DNA from: Nostoc sp. FACHB-280 | GTDB taxonomy: Bacteria; Cyanobacteriota; Cyanobacteriia; Cyanobacteriales; Nostocaceae | Direction: 5' to 3' | DNA length: 64,000 nucleotides | NCBI RefSeq assembly: GCF_014697615.1 | Contig: NZ_JACJSD010000027.1 | Coordinates: forward strand, 29,590 to 93,589 | Part shown: positions 44,181 through 51,665 of the stretch, piece by piece | How positions within the stretch are numbered: the stretch's first letter is position 1 | Layout: every line of letters begins with the position of its first letter | Notes under the pieces: model-generated | Databases searched by the model: none | What the model was told of the DNA's origin: nothing | What the model saw: the letters and a program-made list of their open reading frames with translations, nothing else | Made by a program: the position numbers and the translations under genes

Positions 44181-46979
44181 TTACGAATTACGAATTAATT
44201 TTATTATTTTTTTAGCTAGTTGCCACAATAAATAAAACGGTAATATTAATATCCCTAACAATAATTGGAAAAACCAACCTAACCAACGTTGCCAAATAGG
44301 AACGAGAATTAACTGGCGTTGCAGAATTGCTAGATTTTGTTGAACTGTTACTGTAAGAGGATGATTATCCCCTAACACCCGTTGAGACATTGCCAAGGCT
44401 TCAATTAACAGTGGTTCGGCTTGGCTGTACCGCCCTTGGCTATTGTAGAGTTCGGCTAGATTGCTCAAGCTACTGGCGACATCGGGATGATCGCCTGTAA
44501 ATAAACGCTTTGTCATTTCCAAAGCTTCAACATATAAAGGTTCGGCTTTACTATACTGTTTTTGCTTATGGTAAAGAATTGCTAAATGTCTCAAAATTAC
44601 AGCCACATTATCATGGTCGCCAAGAAACAAACGCTTTGCCATTGTCAAAGCTTCAATGTAAAGGGGTTCAGCTTCACTGTATAACCTTTGATCGCGGTAG
44701 AATGTTGCTAAATTGGTCAAGATTGCAGTTACTTTGGGATGGTAGCCCATAAACAGGCGCTTTGCCATTGTCAAAGCTTCAATGTAAAGGGGTTCAGCCT
44801 CACTGTACCGTCCTTGCTGTTTGTAGAGTACTGCTAAATCGTTCAAACTAGTTGCTACATCGGGATGATCGTCTGGAAACAGCCGTTTTCTCATCGCTAA
44901 AGCATGGATGTAAAGCGGTTCAGCTTTACTGTACCTTCCTTGCATACAGTAGAGTGCTGCTAAATTGTTTAGGCTATAAGCCAAATTAGGATGGTCGCCC
45001 ATAAACAGTCGCTCTTCCATTGCCAAGGAATGAATGTAAAGGGGTTCAGCTTCACTGTACCGTCCTTGCTTTTTGTATAGTTCTGCTAAACTATTCAAAC
45101 TAGTAGCCAAATCAGGATGGTCGCCTATAAACAGGCGTTTTGTCATTGCTAAGTCTTCAATTAATAGAGGTTCAGCTTCACTGTACCGTCCTTGGTCTTG
45201 ATAAAGTCCTGCTAAATTGTTTAGGATTGTAGCTACATGGGGATGGTCGTCTATAAACAAACGCTTTATCATCGCTAAGGCATCAATTAATAAAGGTTCA
45301 GCCTCACTGTAGCGCCCTTGGTTTTTGTATAGTTTTGCTAAATTGTTCAAGTAAGTAGCTACATGGAGATGGTCGTCTATAAACAAACGCTTTATCATCG
45401 CTAAGGCATCAATTAATAAAGGTTCAGCCTCACTGTAGCGCCCTTGGTTTTTGTAAAATTCTGCTAAATTGTTTAAGCTACCAGCCGTGTAGAGATGGTC
45501 GCTTACAAACAAAACTTTGCCAATTTTTAAGCATAGGTCATACCAAGATTCTGCTAATTGATATAGTCCTTTTCCTTCATAAAATCTTGCGACTCCCGTA
45601 AATATCCAGGGTATTTTATCTTTGGGTACTGATGCTAGAGAAATTATCTGTTCTTCTTTTGCTTGATTTATCTCTGCAATTACACGGTTTCCGAGGTCTT
45701 CCAAATGAGGAGCAACATCTCTGATACGTTCGATATCCTTAGAAGTGGCTGATTGAGGGATTTTTTGAGCAATGGTGGTCATGCCAGTAGCAAAAGTTGC
45801 TTCTAAAACTGATTTCATCTCGCTAGACTCAGCTAACTGTTCTTGCAAAAACCACCGCACTAAAGCATGAATTTTATAAAATCCTTGGCTGTCTTCTACT
45901 TGTTGCAATAAGTGACGCTTGTAAAGTTGCTTTTTGGCTTCGTTGATTTCATCTTCTGTCCAGGTTAACTGTCTTGTTTTATCCCCTCCACCGGTCGCTA
46001 CCCACATCACCAAATTCCATAAAATAGACTGGGGAGCAAATAAACTCAAAAATTTGCCTAGTTGTTGCGTCAAAGGGTAACGGTTGAGTTCTTCCCAAGT
46101 TAAAGCAAAGGCGGCTTTGACTCCCAGTTGTGTTGAGTTGAGAGTTTCCCTGTCTTGTAAAGCTGCTTCTGCTAACTTGCGTTGTTGCAGTCGCTCCCAC
46201 ATTATATTTAGATGTAAGTTTGGGTCTTCTGCTAAGTAAGCACCGACTAATTCTATCCCCAAAGGTAAATATTCTAAACACTCACATATTGCATTTGCGG
46301 CTTCTGGTTGGTTGTCTACTCGCTTGTCTTGATTCCCCAACAGTCTTTTTAACAGTTCTAATGCTTTACCCGGTTCTTTTTGGGGTGAGAGAACATCTAA
46401 GGGAATTTCTTGAATAAAGTTAGCATCTAAATTTCGCAGTCGAGTTGTCACTAAAACACGAAAGCGGTTATCGCTGGGGACAACTTCGCGCAGGTTGTCT
46501 AAGCTGGTGACATCATCAAAGACTATTAATATAGGTAAGTCAGCTTGGGGATATTGCAACCAACACCAAGCAACTTGTTCTTTTAGGGTTAACAGTCTTC
46601 CGCCTTGTTCTTGGGGAATTTCTAAACCAAGCTGAACAAAAAAGCTTAAAACTTCAGCCGCGAGATTACTGGCTCTGTCATTAAACCAAGTTATTCCGCC
46701 ATAATTATTTTGATATTGTCTGGCGTATTGGGTAGCAAGTTCTGTTTTACCTACGCCTCCCATCCCTGATATTGCGACATAATTACCACGCTGCAAGTCT
46801 TCATGTGCTTGTGTTAGTTCCGTTTCTCGCCCGACAAAGTGAACAGAACCGCGTGGTATATGTTTTGTGGGAGTTAATTGTTTTTGTCCTTCTATAACTA
46901 AATTTTTAATGACTCCTTTCCCACCAGGAAAAATAACCTGACCAATTTTATCGCTTAACTTTTTAAAGTCTTCAGGCAT
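44181..46979 (-). CDS. NB-ARC/TPR STAND protein (NLR-like) with N-terminal beta-arch motif
   Basis: 932 residues. Residues 5-29 form a motif (KLSDKIGQV then GG.G) shared with the upstream small protein. FVGRE at 48-52 opens an NB-ARC domain with P-loop SGMGGVGKTE (71-80), Walker B LIVFDD (151-156), and GLPL-like ECLEYLPLGIELVG near 240. From about residue 490 there are nine 42-residue kinesin-light-chain-type TPR units. A C-terminal hydrophobic segment (WFFQLLLGILILPFYLLW) then ends in Lys/Arg. Such proteins sense a trigger with the repeats and switch on a partner by oligomerising. The effector is not fused here; the 47160-47558 gene is the candidate. Two TPR units share an identical 88-bp stretch, so the repeat region is still evolving. 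Confidence 0.88.
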   Translation of the reverse strand: MPEDFKKLSDKIGQVIFPGGKGVIKNLVIEGQKQLTPTKHIPRGSVHFVGRETELTQAHEDLQRGNYVAISGMGGVGKTELATQYARQYQNNYGGITWFNDRASNLAAEVLSFFVQLGLEIPQEQGGRLLTLKEQVAWCWLQYPQADLPILIVFDDVTSLDNLREVVPSDNRFRVLVTTRLRNLDANFIQEIPLDVLSPQKEPGKALELLKRLLGNQDKRVDNQPEAANAICECLEYLPLGIELVGAYLAEDPNLHLNIMWERLQQRKLAEAALQDRETLNSTQLGVKAAFALTWEELNRYPLTQQLGKFLSLFAPQSILWNLVMWVATGGGDKTRQLTWTEDEINEAKKQLYKRHLLQQVEDSQGFYKIHALVRWFLQEQLAESSEMKSVLEATFATGMTTIAQKIPQSATSKDIERIRDVAPHLEDLGNRVIAEINQAKEEQIISLASVPKDKIPWIFTGVARFYEGKGLYQLAESWYDLCLKIGKVLFVSDHLYTAGSLNNLAEFYKNQGRYSEAEPLLIDALAMIKRLFIDDHLHVATYLNNLAKLYKNQGRYSEAEPLLIDALAMIKRLFIDDHPHVATILNNLAGLYQDQGRYSEAEPLLIEDLAMTKRLFIGDHPDLATSLNSLAELYKKQGRYSEAEPLYIHSLAMEERLFMGDHPNLAYSLNNLAALYCMQGRYSKAEPLYIHALAMRKRLFPDDHPDVATSLNDLAVLYKQQGRYSEAEPLYIEALTMAKRLFMGYHPKVTAILTNLATFYRDQRLYSEAEPLYIEALTMAKRLFLGDHDNVAVILRHLAILYHKQKQYSKAEPLYVEALEMTKRLFTGDHPDVASSLSNLAELYNSQGRYSQAEPLLIEALAMSQRVLGDNHPLTVTVQQNLAILQRQLILVPIWQRWLGWFFQLLLGILILPFYLLWQLAKKIIKLIRNS

Positions 46980-47005
46980 ATATGGTTAAGTGCATCGGTT
47001 GTCAC

Positions 47006-47128
47006 ACCCGCCTCAGAATTAATTCTAAGGCTAATAGCTAAAGTCTTCTGAAGAAGACTAGGAAGAAAGGTTTCAGTCTACTTGAGTAGACTTGCGCTAT
47101 TAGCCCGGAAATTTATTTCTGGGCGGGT
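47006..47128. repeat. MITE-like element with multiple hairpins
   Basis: 123-bp element between the STAND gene and its small upstream neighbour. The ends are ACCCGCCTCAGAA and TTTCTGGGCGGGT, forming an imperfect terminal inverted repeat. Inside are hairpins AGTCTTCTGAAGAAGACT and AGTCTACTTGAGTAGACT, with CTAATAGCTA and GCTATTAGCCC on either side. No coding capacity. It lies in the putative operon and could form a large RNA structure. Confidence 0.75.
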
Positions 47129-47159
47129 TGGGGAAATAATCTTAGAATATTAAATGAGA

Positions 47160-47558
47160 TTAAAAACGCATATCTTGAACTTTACCTGTCCCACCCGACA
47201 TCACAACTTGACCAATTTTGTCTGCCAATTTTGTTAAATTAGGTGCTGTCATGATGTCTACAAACTTGGGATTCGTTTCCGCTTGTGCTGCTGTCGCCAC
47301 TTCTTGTACAGCTTGCGCGACTTCAGGATCAGCTTTCGCCGCAGCTTCTACTTCAATGACAGCATTGCCATAATCTAACGGTGTGGTTGGTGCTTTTTCA
47401 ATCGCCGCGACAACATTCGGTGAGTGTTTTTTTAGCTTGACAAGCAACTCACCAGTTTTATTCCACAGAGTTTCGCCAACCATCTCACCAGTTCTTTCTA
47501 AAGCTTTGGTGGCGACTACAGACCCAAGAGCGATCGCCGCAGTAGTTAAAGGTTCCAT
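47160..47558 (-). CDS. Small alpha-helical protein sharing a C-terminal motif with the STAND protein (candidate adaptor/effector)
   Basis: 132 residues. The N-terminal part is MEPLTTAAIALGSVVATKAL, then TGEMVGETLWNKTGELLVKLK, and the middle is Ala/Glu-rich helix. Residues 108-132 (LTKLADKIGQVVMSGGTGKV, then QDMRF) align with residues 5-29 of the STAND protein encoded next downstream: 11 of 25 identical and most others conservative. The layout is helical domain, then strand-turn-strand motif, followed by an NLR-like gene starting with the same motif. It matches bacterial amyloid-signalling (BASS) pairs, in which the NLR seeds the partner's motif. This is inference; the domain itself I cannot name. 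Confidence 0.7.
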   Translation of the reverse strand: MEPLTTAAIALGSVVATKALERTGEMVGETLWNKTGELLVKLKKHSPNVVAAIEKAPTTPLDYGNAVIEVEAAAKADPEVAQAVQEVATAAQAETNPKFVDIMTAPNLTKLADKIGQVVMSGGTGKVQDMRF

Positions 47559-47708
47559 GTGCTACTTTAATTTAGGTGCATCCTATTTACTTAGGAATAC
47601 ACAGTTTTAGCGTTAAATTACGCAATTTAATTGAAATAATTTAGATTTTGACGAATTAACCCCTATCTTAGCTAGTTAGGTTGGGTAAAGCAAAGCGTAA
47701 CCTAACAA

Positions 47709-47856
47709 AGATTCTGTCGTTAGGACAAAAGGTTCTGTCGTTAGGACAAAAGATTCCGTCGTTAGGACACAAAGTTCTGTCATTAGGACACAAGGTTCCG
47801 TCGTTAGGACACAAAGTTCTGTCGTTAGGACAAAAGGTTCTGTCGTTAGGACAATA
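47709..47856. repeat. Seven-unit 21-bp tandem array with a dyad in each unit
   Basis: Seven contiguous 21-bp units, consensus GTTCTGTCGTTAGGACAAAAG. Each has a core TGTC-GTTAG-GACA (CGTC on the left arm in units 3 and 5; ATTAG spacer in unit 4). Cores begin at 47715, 47736, 47757, 47778, 47799, 47820 and 47841, exactly 21 bp apart. The array lies between the divergent genes at 47558 (minus) and 48049 (plus). The remainder of this 490-bp gap contains a GTTAGGTT/AACCTAAC inverted repeat at about 47676-47706 and otherwise AT-rich DNA. Confidence 0.9.
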
Positions 47857-48048
47857 AATCCAGTCCTTGACATCTAAACAAAATATATATTTCTAGCTTT
47901 TATTCTCTCTACTCCCTCACTTCCGTTTAGCAGAAATATTACTGATGCACAAAATCTAAACACCACCAGATTTTGTCAAATATACTGACGCAAAACTTAG
48001 TGCAATTAAGACAAACTAGCTTTAGCAAGATTTATTAAGCAAATAATT

Positions 48049-48444
48049 ATGTCTCAAAAAAGACGCACATCTCGCATTGTGGAAAAAGCTGAGTTGAGAG
48101 TATCTGGACTCAAGGCGATTGACCCAAATATGGATTTCGGCGATAATCGTAATCTACAAAATATGATTCAATTAATTGAGCAATATCGCGCTAAACTTAA
48201 TTCTTATAATACGGCTCTTGTTGTCATAGATTCAACTAAACTTGAAATGGAACAATTGGAAAAAAGTTTAGGCGAATTAAATGATAAAATGCTGATTGGC
48301 GTTGCTTTTAAATACGGTAAAGACAGTGTTGAATACGAGATGGCTGGCGGTGTTCGCAAAAGTGAACGTGTTCGTAGAAGTTCTGTCAGTCGCTTAAAAG
48401 CCAGCACACAAGAAACTTCTAATACTACAACTGAAAACGCCTAA
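48049..48444 (+). CDS. Small basic helical protein, cyanobacterial family of unknown function
   Basis: 131 residues. A basic N-terminus (MSQKRRTSRIVEKAELR) precedes a helical core with LQNMIQLIEQYRAKLNSYNT and KLEMEQLEKSLGELNDKM. Then comes the well-formed segment GVAFKYGKDSVEYEMAGGVR, followed by a basic Ser-rich tail. The pattern is one I have seen as a conserved hypothetical in filamentous cyanobacteria, but no function is known to me. The basic ends suggest nucleic-acid or membrane contact. The upstream region contains the 21-bp array. Confidence 0.75.
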   Translation: MSQKRRTSRIVEKAELRVSGLKAIDPNMDFGDNRNLQNMIQLIEQYRAKLNSYNTALVVIDSTKLEMEQLEKSLGELNDKMLIGVAFKYGKDSVEYEMAGGVRKSERVRRSSVSRLKASTQETSNTTTENA

Positions 48445-48507
48445 ATTTACGACTATAGATTGTTTTAAACTTAAGCAGTAAATCAGCCAAAATTTCTGTT
48501 TACAAAA

Positions 48508-48540
48508 ATATCCCCGATTTCTTCAAGAAGTCGGGGATAT
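48508..48540. repeat. Covarying palindrome family, copy E
   Basis: Arms ATATCCCCGATTTCTT and AAGAAGTCGGGGATAT around a single C, with one G-T-type mismatch. It lies 64 bp past the stop of the 48049 gene. The rest of the gap up to 48846 has no gene but carries four CGATCG-containing HIP1-like sites between 48713 and 48815. Confidence 0.8.
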
Positions 48541-48846
48541 AACTTTTATTCAAGCCCAAACTCGCAAATAATTTTGTTAATTAATATGACAAATATTACT
48601 CTCATCCAACATAATTTGTCTCTGTTAAAAACCTAAAATTACTAACAAAAACTTTTGCGTTAGTAGTTGACAAGTATAATTTTATACTTTAATATAAAAG
48701 ACATGATAAAGGCGATCGCTTCTTTCCCCAAAGAACAAAACGATCGCCATTATCTAAACTCAATACAGGATAAAAGCGATCGTCTGGTTCTGGCAAGAAG
48801 AGAGCGATCGCTTTTATCAAAACTCAAATACAGGAGTTTCAACATA

Positions 48847-49125
48847 ATGATGGCACAATTACTCAACTTCGCCCAATCTCAAATAGCTCTGTTTTTAAGA
48901 CAAAACTTCCACTTTCCCACACCCCAGCAAATTCCCCAGCAACCATTTCCTTTCCGGGAACCAATTAAACATTTGCTGATTGGTTCACCCAAAGCTGTGA
49001 CCAGTACAATTCACTATTTACAAGTAATCGGCTACGCCAGTGTGGGAGATTGGAGTCCACTGCAACCAACAGGTAATCCCGATGAAGTGATGAGCATTTT
49101 AAGCCGTCAAATTTCGATACAGTAA
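48847..49125 (+). CDS. Hypothetical protein (about 92 residues)
   Basis: Start ATG at 48847 (or 48850), chosen because AGGAG lies at 48832-48836. The frame is open further upstream to 48667, but that part is HIP1-rich and looks non-coding. The protein reads MMAQLLNFAQSQIALFLRQN, then PIKHLLIGSPKAVTSTIHYL and GYASVGDWSPLQPTGNPDEV. The last part resembles small cyanobacterial conserved hypotheticals. Function unknown. Confidence 0.65.
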   Translation: MMAQLLNFAQSQIALFLRQNFHFPTPQQIPQQPFPFREPIKHLLIGSPKAVTSTIHYLQVIGYASVGDWSPLQPTGNPDEVMSILSRQISIQ

Positions 49126-49131
49126 AATACT

Positions 49132-49189
49132 TAGCCCCGACGAATGGAATTCGCGGCTATAAAAACGAAGTCCGCCTACGCGGACTAAC
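49132..49189. repeat. 58-bp two-hairpin repeat, copy 1
   Basis: TAGCCCCGACGAATGG and GGAATTCGCGGCTA form an imperfect hairpin, followed by AGTCCGCCTACGCGGACT as a second one. It begins 6 bp past the stop of the 48847 gene. A second copy of the same length with five differences is at 56493-56550. Confidence 0.8.
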
Positions 49190-49273
49190 AGAGAATAAAA
49201 TGGAACAGAGAACAGAGAATTTTCTGTTCCCTGTTCCCTATCCTCACAGATAACTTTTTCAGCCAGCACTAAA

Positions 49274-50767
49274 TTAAGGTAGCCAACGGGGATGAAAGCC
49301 AATTAAAGGTAGCTTTTCTGGTTTAATGGTAGTTACGGCTGCATCGGCAATGGGTAACAATGGCATTAACCACAAACTGCTAGTTGCGATCGCTTCACCG
49401 TCATCTGTCTTTAAACTATTTGCAGGTGCGGGTGTGTTATCGGCCTGTGGGACTACTTGGTCAAATAATAAACCCAGTCCATCCGGTGATAAACTCATTT
49501 CTACATTTCGCTGATCCACTGGTAAAACTAATAATGGTCTTTGTTGTCCAGTTTTCAAATCAATGGCGACTAAATAAGGTTGCTCTACATATTCTGCTTG
49601 GGTGATTAACTGAGTTAACAAGCAATATAGAGTGGGTGAAGCTGGGTCAAATTGACAATTGATAATTGAACCTGTGGTTTTTAACAAAGGTTTCTGCACA
49701 CCTTGGTTGGTGACTAAAAATAAGTCACGGGTGTAATCTGTATTAAATTTAACCATTGCCGCTTGAGAGCCATCTTTAGCAAAAGCTTGTACTAAGCCAA
49801 ATTGCGGCAAAAAGTCTAAGGGTTTACTCGCATCTTTTTGTAGTGGTAATATTGCAGCCCCTTGACCTTGGGCAACGGCTACAGCTTTACTATCGGGAGT
49901 AATCATAAAATCGCCCCCTGGTTGGCTTTTGAGGCGCTGAGGAGTGGGTTTGGGGCTGGATTTATCCCAAGTGGTTGGTAAGTACCACAACCCAAAGTCA
50001 CCAGGATTATTTTTGTTACCACGTTGGACGACGATAGTTTGTCCGTCTGGTGATAAGTCAAATTTTAAGTTTTGATAATCCTTGTTATCTAAAATTAAAT
50101 CAACTTTCGCGGCTGCTTCTGGTTTGGTTTCAGACTCGCCAGCAATTCCGGTGGTGACGGTATATAACTGGGCAGAAAGTAAATCTTGGTTGTTGGCTGT
50201 GCGAGCCGAAAATAAGATTTTTTCTCCGTCGGGAAATGGTTTAAAATCCATTACCGTCAGGTCTTTGGGAGTCAGGACTTTTTTCTGCTCTTGGGTTAAG
50301 TTGTAGAGAATTAATTGTCCTTGTTCTTCTGGATTAGCACCTATGTAAATAATGACGCGATCGCGGGTGCGAAAATTGCCCACAAAAGGACGTATAACTT
50401 TATTTTTACCTTCGTTCTGAGCGAATTTATCTTTTGCTTGTTGTAGCTGAACTTTATAGTTTGTACCGTAAGGAGCAGGTGTTAACAGTGTATAAACCAT
50501 CCGCCTACCTGCCCAACTGAATTTTCCAGCTAAGGGCGGCTCAATTTTTAAGTTATCCTCAACACTTTTAGTATCCATTGGACGGCTAAAGGTGAGGCTA
50601 AAGGCAATATCATCTGAACCAATTTGCTGATTTTGCCAAGTAAAGTTGCGGACGCGGGGAGAAACAACATCACCTTGGAAGATGATAAAGCCAATCAGCA
50701 AACTCAGCAGCAGCATTAAGGCGATCGCTACACGGTCTAGTGGTTGGATAAGGGTTTTGCTAGTCAT
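49274..50767 (-). CDS. Membrane-anchored Big_5 (Ig-like) and TolB-like propeller protein
   Basis: 497 residues. A membrane helix lies near residues 12-30 (VAIALMLLLSLLIGFIIF). An SbsA-type Ig domain follows at about 40-130 (IAFSLTFSRPMDTKSVEDNL is the family opening). From about 150 onward there are WD40/PD40-like blades (FPDGEKILFSARTANN, LSPDGQTIVVQRGNKNN, ITPDSKAVAVAQGQGAAILP, LSPDGLGLLFDQ). Probably anchored outside the cytoplasm. Function unknown; propellers of this kind often bind proteins or peptidoglycan. The start codon is flanked upstream by GTCATTG heptad repeats. Confidence 0.78.
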   Translation of the reverse strand: MTSKTLIQPLDRVAIALMLLLSLLIGFIIFQGDVVSPRVRNFTWQNQQIGSDDIAFSLTFSRPMDTKSVEDNLKIEPPLAGKFSWAGRRMVYTLLTPAPYGTNYKVQLQQAKDKFAQNEGKNKVIRPFVGNFRTRDRVIIYIGANPEEQGQLILYNLTQEQKKVLTPKDLTVMDFKPFPDGEKILFSARTANNQDLLSAQLYTVTTGIAGESETKPEAAAKVDLILDNKDYQNLKFDLSPDGQTIVVQRGNKNNPGDFGLWYLPTTWDKSSPKPTPQRLKSQPGGDFMITPDSKAVAVAQGQGAAILPLQKDASKPLDFLPQFGLVQAFAKDGSQAAMVKFNTDYTRDLFLVTNQGVQKPLLKTTGSIINCQFDPASPTLYCLLTQLITQAEYVEQPYLVAIDLKTGQQRPLLVLPVDQRNVEMSLSPDGLGLLFDQVVPQADNTPAPANSLKTDDGEAIATSSLWLMPLLPIADAAVTTIKPEKLPLIGFHPRWLP

Positions 50768-50820
50768 TGGTCATTAGTCATTGGTCATTGGTCATTAGTC
50801 ATTGGTCATTAGTCATTAAC
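50763..50820. repeat. STRR-type heptanucleotide tandem repeat
   Basis: Eight or so 7-bp units alternating GTCATTG and GTCATTA, immediately upstream of the 49274-50767 gene's start and followed by partial complement (AAATGACAAATGAC). Short tandemly repeated sequences of 7 bp are a known hallmark of heterocystous cyanobacteria. Confidence 0.85.
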
Positions 50821-50840
50821 AAAGAACAAATGACAAATGA

Positions 50841-51608
50841 CTAATAACTATAGGGATTTTCGGGTTGGGAAATCTTTTTGACAGAGTTCGCCACAATAGT
50901 GAGTTGGCGTTTCCCGTTGAGGTTGTCTGTAGCCATTTGTCCTTCGACTTCTAACCAAGTATCAGGGTTGTATTGTTCGGGATTTGCTGGTAATTTCACG
51001 GGTAAACCAACAGGGTAAGCATCCGCCGCACAGCATGAGAGAACAAATCGGGCGAGAAATATATATTCTTTGCTTAAATCTGGGGGACGAATTACAAAGC
51101 CTTGGACTTTGGCTTTTTGTCCTGTGTATGCGTCTGGTTCAGGATAAACGTTGAGTGTCCTTACCCAGTCTACTAGCGATCGCTCCTCTGGGCGAATCGA
51201 AGCGCGGAAGGCTTGGGGTTTAATCCGGGAAGTTCCCAGTAAATCACTCACGCCACGATTGAGGGCTTTGTCGCTGGCAAAAACTTGGGGTGTAATAATG
51301 AAACCTAAAATGGCCGCTGTTAACAGCAACGCACCACCCCAACCAGGCGGAAACAAAGTTATATGCTGGACATTTGGCAAAATATCGCGGCGATGACGTT
51401 GCCAAAGTTCTTGCATTTTGAATAAGCCAACAATAATTAAGGCAATACCAGCCACTAACACCAACCCAAAATAATTGGGATGAATCAGCAAATTCAGTTT
51501 GCCAGTCAGCCAGTATTTCAACATTAAAATTCCCCAAGCTGTGATGGCTATGACATCCAGCCAAGGGAGTAATAAATTCAGGCGTTTAGGTTTAGGTGTC
51601 ATTGTCAT
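50841..51608 (-). CDS. TIGR03943-family membrane protein, partner of permease
   Basis: 255 residues. Membrane helices lie near residues 15-30, 40-62 and 85-107. A soluble C-terminal domain carries VQGFVIRPPDLSKEYIFLAR, FVLSCCAADAYPVGLPV with a Cys pair, and DTWLEVEGQM. This family is nearly always paired with the DUF318-type permease encoded next to it, as here (57 bp apart, permease first). The Cys pair may bind a metal or thiol substrate. Transported substrate unknown. Confidence 0.87.
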   Translation of the reverse strand: MTMTPKPKRLNLLLPWLDVIAITAWGILMLKYWLTGKLNLLIHPNYFGLVLVAGIALIIVGLFKMQELWQRHRRDILPNVQHITLFPPGWGGALLLTAAILGFIITPQVFASDKALNRGVSDLLGTSRIKPQAFRASIRPEERSLVDWVRTLNVYPEPDAYTGQKAKVQGFVIRPPDLSKEYIFLARFVLSCCAADAYPVGLPVKLPANPEQYNPDTWLEVEGQMATDNLNGKRQLTIVANSVKKISQPENPYSY

Positions 51609-51665
51609 TTGTCCTTTATCCTTTGTCCTTGGTCATCTACAAATGACTCATGACAAAGGACTAAT

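Noticed and set aside
47709..47856. Possible CRISPR array
   Set aside because: Units are contiguous with no unique spacers, 21 bp is too short, and no cas genes are nearby.
47676..47873. Open frame on the minus strand encoding a periodic VLTTEP-like peptide
   Set aside because: It is produced by the 21-bp tandem array, whose period is a multiple of three, so any stop-free frame stays open. No ribosome site and no non-repeat coding sequence.
48667..48846. N-terminal extension of the 48847 gene
   Set aside because: The extension is made largely of HIP1-like CGATCG sites, and AGGAG sits just before the internal ATG.
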